DNA of 26,140 nt from DATKKX01 sp035542775 (GTDB taxonomy: Bacteria > Planctomycetota > Phycisphaerae > UBA1845 > UTPLA1). Below the pieces are notes generated by a model. That model was not told the origin of the DNA. It did no database searches and was given only the letters and a program-made list of their open reading frames with translations. The translations under genes were made by a program, and so were the position numbers. Positions 7,298 to 15,700 of the stretch are shown here, piece after piece. The DNA lies in NCBI GenBank assembly GCA_035542775.1, contig DATKKX010000394.1, positions 1-26,140 of the forward strand, in the 5' to 3' direction. Within the stretch, counting starts at the first letter, position 1, and every line of letters starts with the position of its first letter.

Positions 7298-7630
7298 CCT
7301 TGGATCCCCCATGCGCAGTCTGGCCGCGCCGGATACGCAGTCCTCTATCGGTCATTCGGTTACGGGGCTTTTGATGCCGAAAACACAAACTGGCGGGAGC
7401 TTCTGGCTTATCGGACGATTGGGTCCGTTTAGCTGATTACGCCACGCCAAACCCTGCCAGGCCCGAGCAGAAGTTTTTTTTCAAAAACTGCGTGACGAAC
7501 GGGTCCCAAAGGGGACTAGTAAATGGGGTGTCTTCTGACCCGGGTGGCTCCCCGGTTGGCGAAAGCCGGACCGGCGGCGAGCCGGCGCGCCGTTCGCGGT
7601 CAGATGACAAATGGCCAGAAGTCGGGAGAT
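7298..7630. other. Divergent intergenic region between motA and receiver-like gene
   Basis: About 330 bases. On the minus strand, TCCGATAA (7408-7415) resembles the -10 of flagellar sigma28 promoters (GCCGATAA). A TAAA (7428-7431) lies 12 bases before it, against about 15 in the usual promoter. A run of eight T at 7473-7480 within AGTTTTTTTTC-AAAAACT is also present. No gene is supported here. Confidence 0.4.
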
Positions 7631-8152
7631 ATGAAACCAGTCATCAACATTGTGCTGATCGGGAATCATGCTGTCTTCATGGAGTTCGTCGCCTCCTCCA
7701 TCGGCCAGGGCGCGCGCTTCCGCATCTTGGGCGTTGCTCATCGCGCCGCCGACCTAATCGACTTCGCAAATGACAATCACATTCATCTGGCGGTCCTGGA
7801 TGCCGACGCCATGGGCGAATGTTGCGAGTCCTTGGTCGAGGCTATGAGGGCGATTCAGCCGCATTGCTGCGTCCTTTTCTTGTCCGCGCGGGCCGATGAC
7901 GCCGCGATCTTGTCCGCGTTGGAGGCTCGGGCCAACGGGCTGGTGCTCAAGGACGAGGTGCTGCAGACGATCCTGCCGGCGGTTCAGGAGGTCCTGGACG
8001 GCGGAAGCTGGTTCCCCGAGTCAGTGCGATCACGACTGGTGATTGACTCCCTCGGCGTGCGGCTCACCCCGCGCGCAGCAGATGGAGCTGGCGACGCCCC
8101 CGAAGCCTGGGGAGATCCTGGGGCTCTTCTCAGTCCCCCTCGATGGACATAA
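7631..8152 (+). CDS. Degenerate response-regulator receiver protein, possibly with a decayed C-terminal HTH
   Basis: About 173 residues. The fold of a NarL/FixJ-type receiver is readable: INIVLIGNHAVFMEFV (strand 1), LAVLDADAMG (strand 3, candidate phosphoacceptors D57 or D59), VLFLSAR (S85), GLVLKDE (K107), and AVQEVLDGGSWFPESV leading out. The usual acidic pair of strand 1 (DDH in active receivers) is replaced by G11-N12-H13, so normal Mg-dependent phosphorylation is doubtful. After GVRLTPR, where a LuxR-type HTH normally begins, the sequence stops looking like an HTH and ends at 8152. The start is uncertain: ATG 7631 matches the domain edge, while ATG 7604 is also in frame, and neither has a good ribosome site. 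It may be a phosphorylation-independent receiver or a pseudogene. Confidence 0.65.
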   Translation: MKPVINIVLIGNHAVFMEFVASSIGQGARFRILGVAHRAADLIDFANDNHIHLAVLDADAMGECCESLVEAMRAIQPHCCVLFLSARADDAAILSALEARANGLVLKDEVLQTILPAVQEVLDGGSWFPESVRSRLVIDSLGVRLTPRAADGAGDAPEAWGDPGALLSPPRWT

Positions 8153-8382
8153 AGAGTCTCGCCGCGGTCAAACACCCAGGCAATCCAGAGCCACATTACG
8201 GCGTCCAACAAAAGCGGGATTGGCTTCTTCCGAAGACGAGAGACACCGCGCAGAAAGACCGACCGAGGGTGCCTGTCCCGGTTTTGTTGGATGCGCCTAG
8301 GTCTTCCGCGTGAAAATGGAAGATTGCCTCTTTGCGCCGGACCACTGGTGGTCGAACCCGAGGCCGCCCCGTGAATGAGTGC

Positions 8383-8997
8383 CTACAGCGCCCCCACGCG
8401 AATCGCTCGCTTCGCGATCGTCGGGCAATGCTGCTGGCAAAGGCCGCAGCCGACACAGCCGCGGCCGGTCGCTGCCGGATCGATCACGCGGACGCATCCG
8501 GTGTCGTCGAGCCTGATCGCCACGTCGCCCAGCGGGCAGTGGGTGATGCACTTGGTGCAGGATTGGCCCTTTGAACGCAGGCACAACCCGTAATCCACGA
8601 CCGCCAGGCCCATGCGGATGGCGAACCTGTCCACCGGCCGCAGGGCGCCGCTCGGGCAGCCGCGCATGCAAATCAGTTCCTCGCAGATGACGCAAGCCTG
8701 CCGATTCGGGTCGATGTTCGGCGTACCGCCGCCGTCGTCGTCCGGTTCATCGCGCATCATGACAATGGCGTTGGCCGGACACGCATCCGCGCAGGTCCCG
8801 CAACGGTAACATGTCTCCAGGAACTCCTTTTCAGGAATCGCTCCCGGGGGACGAGGCCGGATGCGCATGACCATCAGACCGAGCGGCAGCTTTTTTTCGA
8901 GATAATCAGCCACAGGCCCCAACAGGCGCGCCAGGCTGGCGGCGAAGAAACCGCGACGGTCCTGTGGAGGAAGGTCCTCGATGTGCTTGTCAGCCAT
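8383..8997 (-). CDS. Polyferredoxin of NapG/MauM type, four [4Fe-4S] sites
   Basis: A 204-residue electron-transfer protein. Sixteen cysteines fall into four iron-sulphur sets: C63/66/69/73 (CYRCGTCADACP), C102/105/110/114 (CVICEELICMRGCP), C139/147/150/154 and C181/184/187/191 (CVGCGLCQQHCP). This arrangement is that of NapG and its relatives, which pass electrons from the quinol pool to periplasmic enzymes. D13-R-R-G-F-F near the N-terminus, followed by a hydrophobic stretch, resembles a Tat signal, as in NapG. AGGA lies about 7 bases before the ATG. No napA, napH or other reductase subunit is in view, so the electron acceptor is unknown. It is divergent from a fur-family gene with only 138 bases between, suggesting iron- or peroxide-dependent control. 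Confidence 0.85.
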   Translation of the reverse strand: MADKHIEDLPPQDRRGFFAASLARLLGPVADYLEKKLPLGLMVMRIRPRPPGAIPEKEFLETCYRCGTCADACPANAIVMMRDEPDDDGGGTPNIDPNRQACVICEELICMRGCPSGALRPVDRFAIRMGLAVVDYGLCLRSKGQSCTKCITHCPLGDVAIRLDDTGCVRVIDPAATGRGCVGCGLCQQHCPTIAKRAIRVGAL

Positions 8998-9032
8998 GAA
9001 TCATCCTGCAACGAGAAGTCCACGGCGTCTAC

Positions 9033-9061
9033 TCGACGCTGTGTATAGTCTATCGGATAAT
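9033..9061 (+). promoter_or_regulatory. Candidate promoter of the fur-family gene
   Basis: TCGACG (9033-9038, four of six matches to the -35 consensus) and GATAAT (9056-9061, five of six matches to -10) are separated by 17 bases. The position, about 75 bases before the ATG at 9136, is suitable. The -10 lies inside a palindrome described separately. Confidence 0.4.
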
Positions 9062-9066
9062 AGGCT
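9047..9066. promoter_or_regulatory. Palindrome, possible Fur-family operator
   Basis: AGTCTATCGGATAATAGGCT has arms AGTCTAT and ATAGGCT that match as an inverted repeat at six of seven positions around a 6-base centre. It sits between the divergent polyferredoxin and fur-family genes and covers the predicted -10 of the latter. AT-rich palindromes of about this size are typical binding sites for Fur and PerR proteins. Autoregulation is a reasonable guess. Confidence 0.45.
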
Positions 9067-9135
9067 TGTCTTCGACCGGCCGGGGTGACCCGATGGCGGC
9101 ACAGTCTGCCCCAGGCCCGGCTTTCGGATTCCGCT

Positions 9136-9630
9136 ATGGCCAGGCCCGTCAGCCAACAAGTGGTTGAGACCGCGGAAGGCGTGTTTCGGGAGTATCTCCG
9201 TGAGCGCGGCTTGAAATACACCGCCGAGCGGCGGTTGCTGCTGGAAGCGGTGATGCGGAATAACGAGCACTTCGAGGCCGAAGAGCTTCTCCTGGACATG
9301 CGCCAGGCTTCCCGGCACGTCGGAAAAGCTACCGTCTATCGCACGTTGAAGCTGCTGGTCGACTGCGGCATCGTCCGGGAAGTTCACTTCAGCAACAAGC
9401 AGGTCCACTACGAGCACGCGTATGGTCAGGACGCCCACGACCACATGGTTTGCACGCGTTGCGGCCGGATCATTGAATTCGAGGCGACCGATGTGGAGCG
9501 GCTCCGGACGGTGCTTTCTCTCCGCCACGGCTTTCACGCCTTTTCCCACCGATTCCAGATACGCGGGTTGTGCGAGGCCTGCTCCAGGTCGTCCCCGGCG
9601 ATTTCGGAGCCGAAGTCCACCCGCCGATGA
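9136..9630 (+). CDS. Fur-family metal-dependent transcriptional regulator
   Basis: A 164-residue protein of usual family length. The N-terminal winged helix holds G25-L-K-Y-T-A-E-R and, in the recognition region, VGKATVYRTLKLLVDCGIV (about 62-80). The dimerisation and metal domain has H101-D-H-M-V-C106-TR-C109-G and C146-EA-C149, so a structural zinc site of four cysteines is intact; H91 and H94 (VHYEHA) plus H101/H103 are regulatory-metal candidates. The family includes Fur (iron), Zur (zinc) and PerR (peroxide), and the sequence alone does not choose between them. The peroxidase and rubrerythrin genes 4-6 kb away make PerR or Fur attractive. I start at ATG 9136; an upstream in-frame start adds no domain. 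Confidence 0.9.
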   Translation: MARPVSQQVVETAEGVFREYLRERGLKYTAERRLLLEAVMRNNEHFEAEELLLDMRQASRHVGKATVYRTLKLLVDCGIVREVHFSNKQVHYEHAYGQDAHDHMVCTRCGRIIEFEATDVERLRTVLSLRHGFHAFSHRFQIRGLCEACSRSSPAISEPKSTRR

Positions 9631-9687
9631 GAAAAAAACGCCGACCCTCGGACATGGGCGCGATCCGGGGCGGCGGATTGATGAAAC

Positions 9688-9757
9688 GACGCCGACGACT
9701 GCTCCCGGAGTGAGCGGCAATCCGCTGGGACTGCCTCCAGGGACCGTCGTCGGCGTC
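9688..9757. terminator. Long stem-loop after the fur-family gene
   Basis: GACGCCGACGAC (9688-9699) is the exact reverse complement of 9746-9757. The 46-base loop contains smaller inverted repeats (for example GGCA...TGCC). It lies 58 bases after the fur-family stop, between convergent genes, where transcript ends are expected. There is no T-run, so intrinsic termination is uncertain. Confidence 0.4.
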
Positions 9758-9772
9758 CTCTATACCTGTGGT

Positions 9773-9797
9773 CCGGACCGCGTACGGCCCGGTCCGG
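9773..9797. terminator. 8-bp GC-rich hairpin between convergent genes
   Basis: CCGGACCG (9773-9780) pairs exactly with CGGTCCGG (9790-9797) around a 9-base loop. It is about 50 bases beyond the stop of the minus-strand PepSY-like gene and beyond the fur-family gene on the plus strand. No T-run follows on either strand. Confidence 0.4.
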
Positions 9798-9848
9798 GGC
9801 GCCGGCGGCATCCGCTTTTCTGAAGCTGCCAGCCGCTATTGGGGCCCG

Positions 9849-10292
9849 CTACTGCTTCTTGGGCGGCTCGGTCTTCTTGCCGCCGTTGCCCTTGGTGGCG
9901 GGCTTCTCTGTCTTCTTCGGTTCTTCCTTCTTCTCCGCGGCCTTCTCGGGCTTGCCGCCGATTTCCTTCACTTCGTCGGCCTTTGTGGCTTTGCAGGTCT
10001 TGCCTTCCACGGTGACGAGCATGATCTTCTCGCCCTTCACGGTATAGACCTCAAACATGAGGTCCTTGCCGTGCATCACCGCCTCCGCTTGGAGGGCCTT
10101 GCCGCCGCTCTCGTGCTTCTCGGCGGCCTCCACGGCCTTAGCCAACGTGGCTTTGTCGGCCTCCATCGCCTTGAGCATGTCCTTGGCTGCGGCAATGCCC
10201 TTGCCCACGACCTGGGCATAGAGCGGATACGCCACGATCGCGACGATGACCAGCGCCAACATAGGAACAAGCATGCGTCGAACGTTCTTCAT
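9849..10292 (-). CDS. Small exported PepSY-like protein with Lys/Pro/Glu-rich tail
   Basis: A 147-residue protein. Residues 1-26 form a signal peptide or membrane anchor (MLVPMLALVIVAIVAYPLYA). The centre (about 45-103) follows the PepSY layout: a helix with AKAVEAAEKHESGGKALQAEA, then strands KDLMFEVYTVKGEKI and LVTVEGKTC. PepSY domains are small exported modules, some of which inhibit or chaperone proteases. From residue 110 the chain is a low-complexity tail of Lys, Glu, Pro and Gly, probably disordered. The ribosome site AGGAG is 8 bases before the ATG. It lies about 350 bases downstream of the HtrA protease gene on the same strand, which fits an envelope-proteolysis context but does not prove one. 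The PepSY match is by pattern only. Confidence 0.72.
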   Translation of the reverse strand: MKNVRRMLVPMLALVIVAIVAYPLYAQVVGKGIAAAKDMLKAMEADKATLAKAVEAAEKHESGGKALQAEAVMHGKDLMFEVYTVKGEKIMLVTVEGKTCKATKADEVKEIGGKPEKAAEKKEEPKKTEKPATKGNGGKKTEPPKKQ

Positions 10293-10643
10293 GACTGATT
10301 CTCCTAATCGACTTCCTTAATGAACGCAGTCTTGGCTCGGCGGCACCGCACCACCGAGTGTTGTCTGCTACTGCTGACTCCGTCCGATGTCCGGTCAAGC
10401 CGCCGCTTCAGGTGTGGGCTGACCGGTCTGTACCGGCGCGTCGAGGCGGCACGCAAGCAGCCCCCGGCGCCGACCCCGGCTCAGGGCCGATGAGCATGCA
10501 CCCGCGGGCCTGCTATGTCAACCGTAGCAGACGAGCCGCCATCACGGGCTCGGTCATTCCCGAACCCACGATGGCGGCAGGAGATACAATCGCCCTGGAT
10601 ATCGAATAGTCCACGGAAAGGACGCTGGTGCGCCCTGCTCCGA
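10293..10643. other. Gap between htrA-like and PepSY-like genes with nested inverted repeats
   Basis: About 350 bases without a supported gene. Near the htrA end, GCCGCCATC (10535-10543) pairs with GATGGCGGC (10570-10578), with CGGG/CCCG nested inside. A further small repeat, TGCTA/TAGCA, lies at 10511-10529. These probably mark the end of the htrA transcript. A TTGACC on the minus strand around 10392-10397 could be a -35 for the PepSY-like gene but lacks a good -10. Confidence 0.45.
10535..10578 (-). terminator. Nested hairpin downstream of htrA-like gene
   Basis: A 9-bp perfect stem (GCCGCCATC with GATGGCGGC) encloses a 26-base loop containing a second 4-bp stem. It lies 66 bases after the stop codon at 10644 on the minus strand. 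It could act as a transcript end or 3' stabiliser. There is no U-tract. Confidence 0.38.
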
Positions 10644-12158
10644 TCAATCCTCCGTTCGCAGCAGAACGTAGTGCCTGGTTTCGCCGGTCTGAACAAGCAG
10701 CCGGATGCCCTTGTGAAGATCATGCTTGGCGATTTCCTCGCGGAAACCGGCCACATCCGGCGTCGCCACGCCCTGGACATCCACGATCACATCGCGGACG
10801 CGAAGGCCGGCCCGCGCCCCCGTGCCGGTCTCATCCACCTGCGTCACCAGCACGCCGCGCACATCCTCCGGCAGACCCAATTGGTGAAGCGTGTCCGGCG
10901 CCGCGTTGGCCACGCTGATGCCCAGCTCGTCGATGGTCCCGTGCTTGCTTTCAGCCGAGCTACCCATCTCGTTCTGCGTTCCCTTCATCTTGCCGACCTC
11001 GACTTTTACCGTCTTGGTGCTTCCCTCGCGATAGACCTCGATCTTGGCCTTGGTATCCGGCCGCGTCTGGGCCACCAGGGTGCGGAACTGGGCCATGTCC
11101 TTGATCTGCTCGCCGGCGAACTTGGTCACGATGTCGCCGCGCTTGAGCCCGGCCTTCTGCGCCGGCCCGTCCACGAGCACGTCACCGATCAAAACACCCT
11201 CCGTGGAGTCATAACCGAACGACTTGGCCATATCCGCCGTCAGCGGCTGAATGCTCAAACCGAGCCAGCCGCGGACGACCTGCCCGTGCTTGATCAGGCT
11301 GTCCATGATCGACTTGGCCATGTTGATGGGGATGGCGAAGCCCACGCCGTTGTTGGAGCCGGTGTGGCTGGCGATGGCGGTGTTGATGCCGACCACTTCG
11401 CCCTGGAGGTTGACCAGGGGTCCGCCGCTGTTGCCGGGATTGATGGCTGCATCCGTCTGGATGAAGTTCTCGTAGTCGGCAATTCGCATGTTAGACCGGC
11501 CCGTGGCGCTCACTATTCCGGCAGTGATGGTGTTGTTCAGGCCGAACGGATTACCCGCGGCCACGACCCACTCCCCGACCTTGAGATGCGAGGAATCGCC
11601 GAGCTTGGCCGGCTTCAGGTCGGAGGCCTTGATCTGAATGACCGCCAGGTCGCTGGGCGGATCGGTGCCGACGACCTTGGCGCGGTGTTCCTGGCCATCC
11701 GGAAGGGTCACGTCGACCTCATCGGCGTCACCGACCACATGGTTGTTGGTCAGGATGTAGCCGTCGGCGCTGACAATCACGCCGCTTCCGAGCCCCGTCT
11801 GCGGGGGAATCGTGACGGGGGGCATTTTCCCGCCGAAAAAGTGCCGCAGAAGATCGTTGTCAAACGGCAGGTCGTTGGGCATGCCCGGCAACGGGCTCTG
11901 GTCATCGCTGGAAGGCTTCACGACTTTGGCCTTTTTCACCGCCCGAATCGACACCACGGAAGGCTGGATCGCATCGGCCGTGTCGGAAAACGCCTCAGAG
12001 AGGGCATTGGCATACAACTGGGCCTCCTGGTGGGTCGGCGTTTTCGGCGGATCGCCGGCCACGGCGCGGTCGACCTGGCCGCCCCAGAACACCAGGGTCA
12101 AACCTGCAATCGCCGCCAGGGCGGCCACGCTCTTGATGGTTCCACGATTCACGTTCAT
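10644..12158 (-). CDS. HtrA/DegP-type periplasmic serine protease with two PDZ domains
   Basis: A 504-residue exported protease that degrades or refolds damaged envelope proteins. A signal peptide or N-terminal anchor (about 8-34) precedes the trypsin-like domain. The catalytic triad is complete: H140 in LTNNHVVG, D170 in PSDLAVI and S244 in NPGNSGGPL. Two PDZ domains follow: about 290-380 (GWLGLSIQPL, GDIVTKFAG) and about 405-500 (LGISVANAAP, RVRDVIVDVQG). These sense misfolded C-termini in the family. I chose the ATG at 12158 rather than 12185 because TTAGGAG lies 7 bases upstream of it. The second PDZ ends directly at the C-terminus. DegP, DegQ or MucD would all fit; I leave the symbol open. 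It is divergent from the GH38 gene with a 612-base gap. Confidence 0.95.
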   Translation of the reverse strand: MNVNRGTIKSVAALAAIAGLTLVFWGGQVDRAVAGDPPKTPTHQEAQLYANALSEAFSDTADAIQPSVVSIRAVKKAKVVKPSSDDQSPLPGMPNDLPFDNDLLRHFFGGKMPPVTIPPQTGLGSGVIVSADGYILTNNHVVGDADEVDVTLPDGQEHRAKVVGTDPPSDLAVIQIKASDLKPAKLGDSSHLKVGEWVVAAGNPFGLNNTITAGIVSATGRSNMRIADYENFIQTDAAINPGNSGGPLVNLQGEVVGINTAIASHTGSNNGVGFAIPINMAKSIMDSLIKHGQVVRGWLGLSIQPLTADMAKSFGYDSTEGVLIGDVLVDGPAQKAGLKRGDIVTKFAGEQIKDMAQFRTLVAQTRPDTKAKIEVYREGSTKTVKVEVGKMKGTQNEMGSSAESKHGTIDELGISVANAAPDTLHQLGLPEDVRGVLVTQVDETGTGARAGLRVRDVIVDVQGVATPDVAGFREEIAKHDLHKGIRLLVQTGETRHYVLLRTED

Positions 12159-12770
12159 GTTGTATCTCCTAATCCGATCGCACACTTGTTGATCTCTTCG
12201 TCTTGGTCACTGCCGCGCTCGGCACCGTCTGAACACGGCTCGCTGCTGTTGGGTTGTTTCGCTGTGATATCCGGCCGGAATGCAATCTAGCGCCTTACAT
12301 GAAAGAATAGACCGCGGAGGGGCGAATTCCCTGTCAAGAACTGCCCGGCCTGACGCAGGTCAGCGGATCAGGGTCCGGAGAGCCATTGAGAGCGAGGCCG
12401 CAGGCCGATACAGTGAACACCGGAGTCCGTTGTTCCGGCGAAATTCGACAAGAGGCGAACCGCGCCGCGTTGCCGGGAGTATTAGTGATGGCAGGCGAAA
12501 AGAGGCTGGCGCGGAAGAGGGGTTCACCGCGGCCGTCCGAGGTGTTGTACCGTGCGCCGCTGACGCTGATCCCGCCGCCGTCCCCGATTTCCTTCTCATA
12601 TCGCAGCAGTCTCTGGCGTGACTCTGCCTTTAGCGCGCCGGAATCTCCCGTCGCCCAAGCCAGCCGCGCCCATGCCCGTAAAGAGCATGAACGTTTGGCC
12701 CGATCATCGCGCGTGACCGCGGCGGCACCAGTTGCCGAAACCAAACAACAGTTCAACCGGAGACCGAATA
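12159..12770. other. Long divergent intergenic region between htrA-like and GH38 genes
   Basis: About 610 bases. Open frames cross it on both strands but none has a ribosome site or domain, and they overlap one another. TTGACA occurs on the minus strand at 12332-12337, a perfect -35 hexamer, but the nearest -10-like sequence (TCTATT) is 20 bases away, so I do not call a promoter. GCGAAACAACC followed about 17 bases later by CGTGTT on the minus strand is only loosely like an ECF-type promoter. No gene is supported. Confidence 0.45.
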
Positions 12771-15700
12771 ATGCGCAGCAACGTTGTGAACCTGCCGTGG
12801 ATTGCGGTGGTACTTCTCGTCCTGGCAACTGTCGCGGTGACGCCCATGGCGGCGCAGGAATCCGCCAAGCCCTCCGCCGCGCCGCTTCCTGCTTCGACCC
12901 GGCCCGTGGGAAACAGACAGCTTGATGTCGTGTCCACCGCCCACCTCGATACGCAATGGCTCTGGACCATCCAGACGACCATCAACGAGTACGTACCCAA
13001 CACCCTGCGCCAGAACTTCGCCTTGTTCGATAAGTACCCCGACTACGTCTTCAGCTTTGAGGGCGCGTTCCGCTACATGCTGGCCAGGGAGTACTACCCC
13101 GAAGACTACGCCAGACTGAAGAAGTACATTGCCGACGGCCGCTGGCAAGTCTGCGGCAGTTCCGTGGACGCCTGCGACGTCAACATTCCGTCGCCGCAAT
13201 CGCTCATCCGCCAGATTCTCTACGGCAACGGTTTCTGGAAGAAGGAATTCGGCAAGACAAGCTGCGACATCTTCCTGCCCGATTGCTTCGGCTTTGGATA
13301 CGCCCTGCCCTCGGTGGCCGCCCACTGCGGCCTCAAGGGCTTCTCCACGCAGAAATTGACCTGGGGCTCGTCCGTCGGTGTGCCGTTCGATATCGGCGTC
13401 TGGCAGGGCGTGGACGGTTCCACGGTCGTCGCGGCGCTGAATCCCGGCGACTACACCGGCAAGATCCGCGAGGACCTCAGCGAGGATCCCAAGTGGCTCG
13501 AGAAGATCGACAAGCTCGGTGACCAGTCCGGCGTCTACGTCGGCTACAAGTATTTCGGCGTCGGCGACATGGGCGGCGGGCCCGACGATGAGTCGGTCGA
13601 ATGGCTGGAGAAGAGCATCGCCGGCAAGGGCCCCATTCGCGTCATCAGCGCCCCCGCTGACAAGCTCTACCGCGATCTCACCGCCGAGCAGGTCGCCAAG
13701 CTGCCGCGTTACGACGGGGAGTTGCTCATGAGCCGCCACGGCACCGGGTGCTACACCTCACAAGCGGCGATGAAGCGATGGAACCGCAAGAACGAACAGC
13801 TCGCCGATGCCGCCGAACGCGCCGCAGTGGTGGCCGACTGGTTCGGCGCGGCAGTCTATCCCAGCAAGAAGCTCACCGACTCCTGGACTCGCTTCCTCTG
13901 GCACCAGTTTCACGACGATCTCACCGGCACAAGCACGCCCTTGGCCTACCCGTTTTCCTGGAACGATGAAATCATTGCGCTGAATCAATTTGCTGCGGTG
14001 CTGACCGAGTCGACCGGCGCCGTGGCCCGGGGCATGGATACCCGGGGGGAAGGCGTGCCGCTGGTCGTTTTCAATCCGCTCTCCATCCCCCGCGAGGACG
14101 TGGTGGAGGCGACGGTGAGGTTCGACAAGGACGTGCCCAGGGCGGTCCGCGTATTCGCCGCCGGCAAGGAGGAAGTCCCCTCGCAGATCCTCGCAGCCGA
14201 GAGCGGCGAGGTACGGCTGGCCTTTCTTGCCGACGTTCCGCCGGTCGGTTTCGTGGTGTACGAGGTCCGGCCGGCCCAGGCGCCCTGCGACATGACCACT
14301 GATCTGAAGCTTGCTGAGTCTGACATCGAGAACAGCCGTTATCGCGTTCGCCTGGACCAAAACGGCGACGTGGCCAGCATCTTCGACAAGGCCGTCGGCA
14401 AGGAGCTGCTCCGCGGCCCCGCTCGGCTGCAACTTCTCGAGGACGTACCCAAGAAATGGTCCGAGTGGGAGATCTGGTACGAGGATATCTGCGCCGAGCC
14501 GAAGGCCTGTGTCGGCGGTCCGGCAAAGGTACGGGTCATCGAGCGCGGCCCGGCTCGCGTGACCGTCGAGATCGCGCGCCAGGCCGAAGGCTCCACATTC
14601 GTGCAGCGGATCCGGCTCGCTGCCGGCGGCGCAGCCGATCGAGTCGAGTTCGACACGCGACTGGATTGGCGCACGCCGCGCCGGGCGCTCAAAGCGGCGT
14701 TCCCACTGACCGCGTCGAATGCAATGGCGACCTATGACCTGGGTCTGGGCACCATCCAGCGCGGTAACAACACGGAGAAGCTCTACGAGGTGCCTGCCCA
14801 GCAGTGGGCGGACATCACCGCCGCGGATGGCGAATACGGCGTCTCCATCCTCAATGACTGCAAGTACGGGTGGGACAAGCCCGCCGACAACACCCTGCGC
14901 CTTACGCTCGTCCATAGCCCGCACAGCATCCAGAAAGACATGGGCTGGCATCACTTCACCTACGCGGTCTGCGGGCACAAGGGCGATTGGCGCAACGGGT
15001 CGCAATGGCACGCGGCACGGCTCAATCAGCCGCTGGTGGCCTTCCAGGTGCCGCAGCACGGGGGGCCGCTGGACAAGCGATTCTCGCTGCTCTCCGTCAG
15101 CACGCCGCAGGTCGCCGCCCTGGCGGTCAAGAAGGCCGAGGAAGGCGACGAGGTCGTCATCCGGTTACAGGAGTTGCACGGTAAGCCGGCCGAACACGTA
15201 AGCGTCTCGATGGCGGCCCCCGTCGCCGCGGCTCGCGAGGTCACCGGCGCGGAAAGCCCCATCGAAACGAAGGTCGCGGTCGAGAACGGCCAGTTGGTGA
15301 TCGACCTGCCGGCCTATCGCCCGCGGACATTCGCCGTGAAGCTCGGGCCGGCCCCGATCAAGCTTACGCCGCCGACCAGCAAGACGGTCGCCTTGCCGTT
15401 CGATACCGACGTGACCAGCCTCAACGGCGAAAAGGCCGGCGGCGAGAAACCCGCCGGGGAGTTCGACACCGAAGGCCACGCCATCGCCGCCGAGCTGCTG
15501 CCCGCCTCCATCGTCAGTGAGGGCATTCCCTTCGATCTCGGCCCTTCCGCGGTCGGGCAGAAGAATGCCGTGACCTGCCGCGGGCAGACCATCGACCTGC
15601 CCCCGGGCAATTTCAACCGGCTGTATTTCCTGGCGGCCGCTGCCGGTGCCGACACGAGCGGCACGTTCAAGATCGGTGACGCGCCGGTCGAGGTGTCCGT

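Noticed and set aside
7457..7490. CTGC/GCAG repeat followed by eight T, and AGTTTTT/AAAAACT
   Set aside because: The first stem is only 4 bp and there is no upstream plus-strand gene for it to end. The second is a very AT-rich chance pairing.
10515..12290. 591-codon plus-strand open frame antisense to the htrA-like gene
   Set aside because: The opposite strand encodes a complete HtrA with triad and two PDZ domains. The long antisense frame is a by-product of GC-rich codon use.
12306..12337. Perfect TTGACA on the minus strand upstream of htrA-like gene
   Set aside because: The only -10-like hexamer (TCTATT) is 20 bases away and weak, so it was not called as a promoter.
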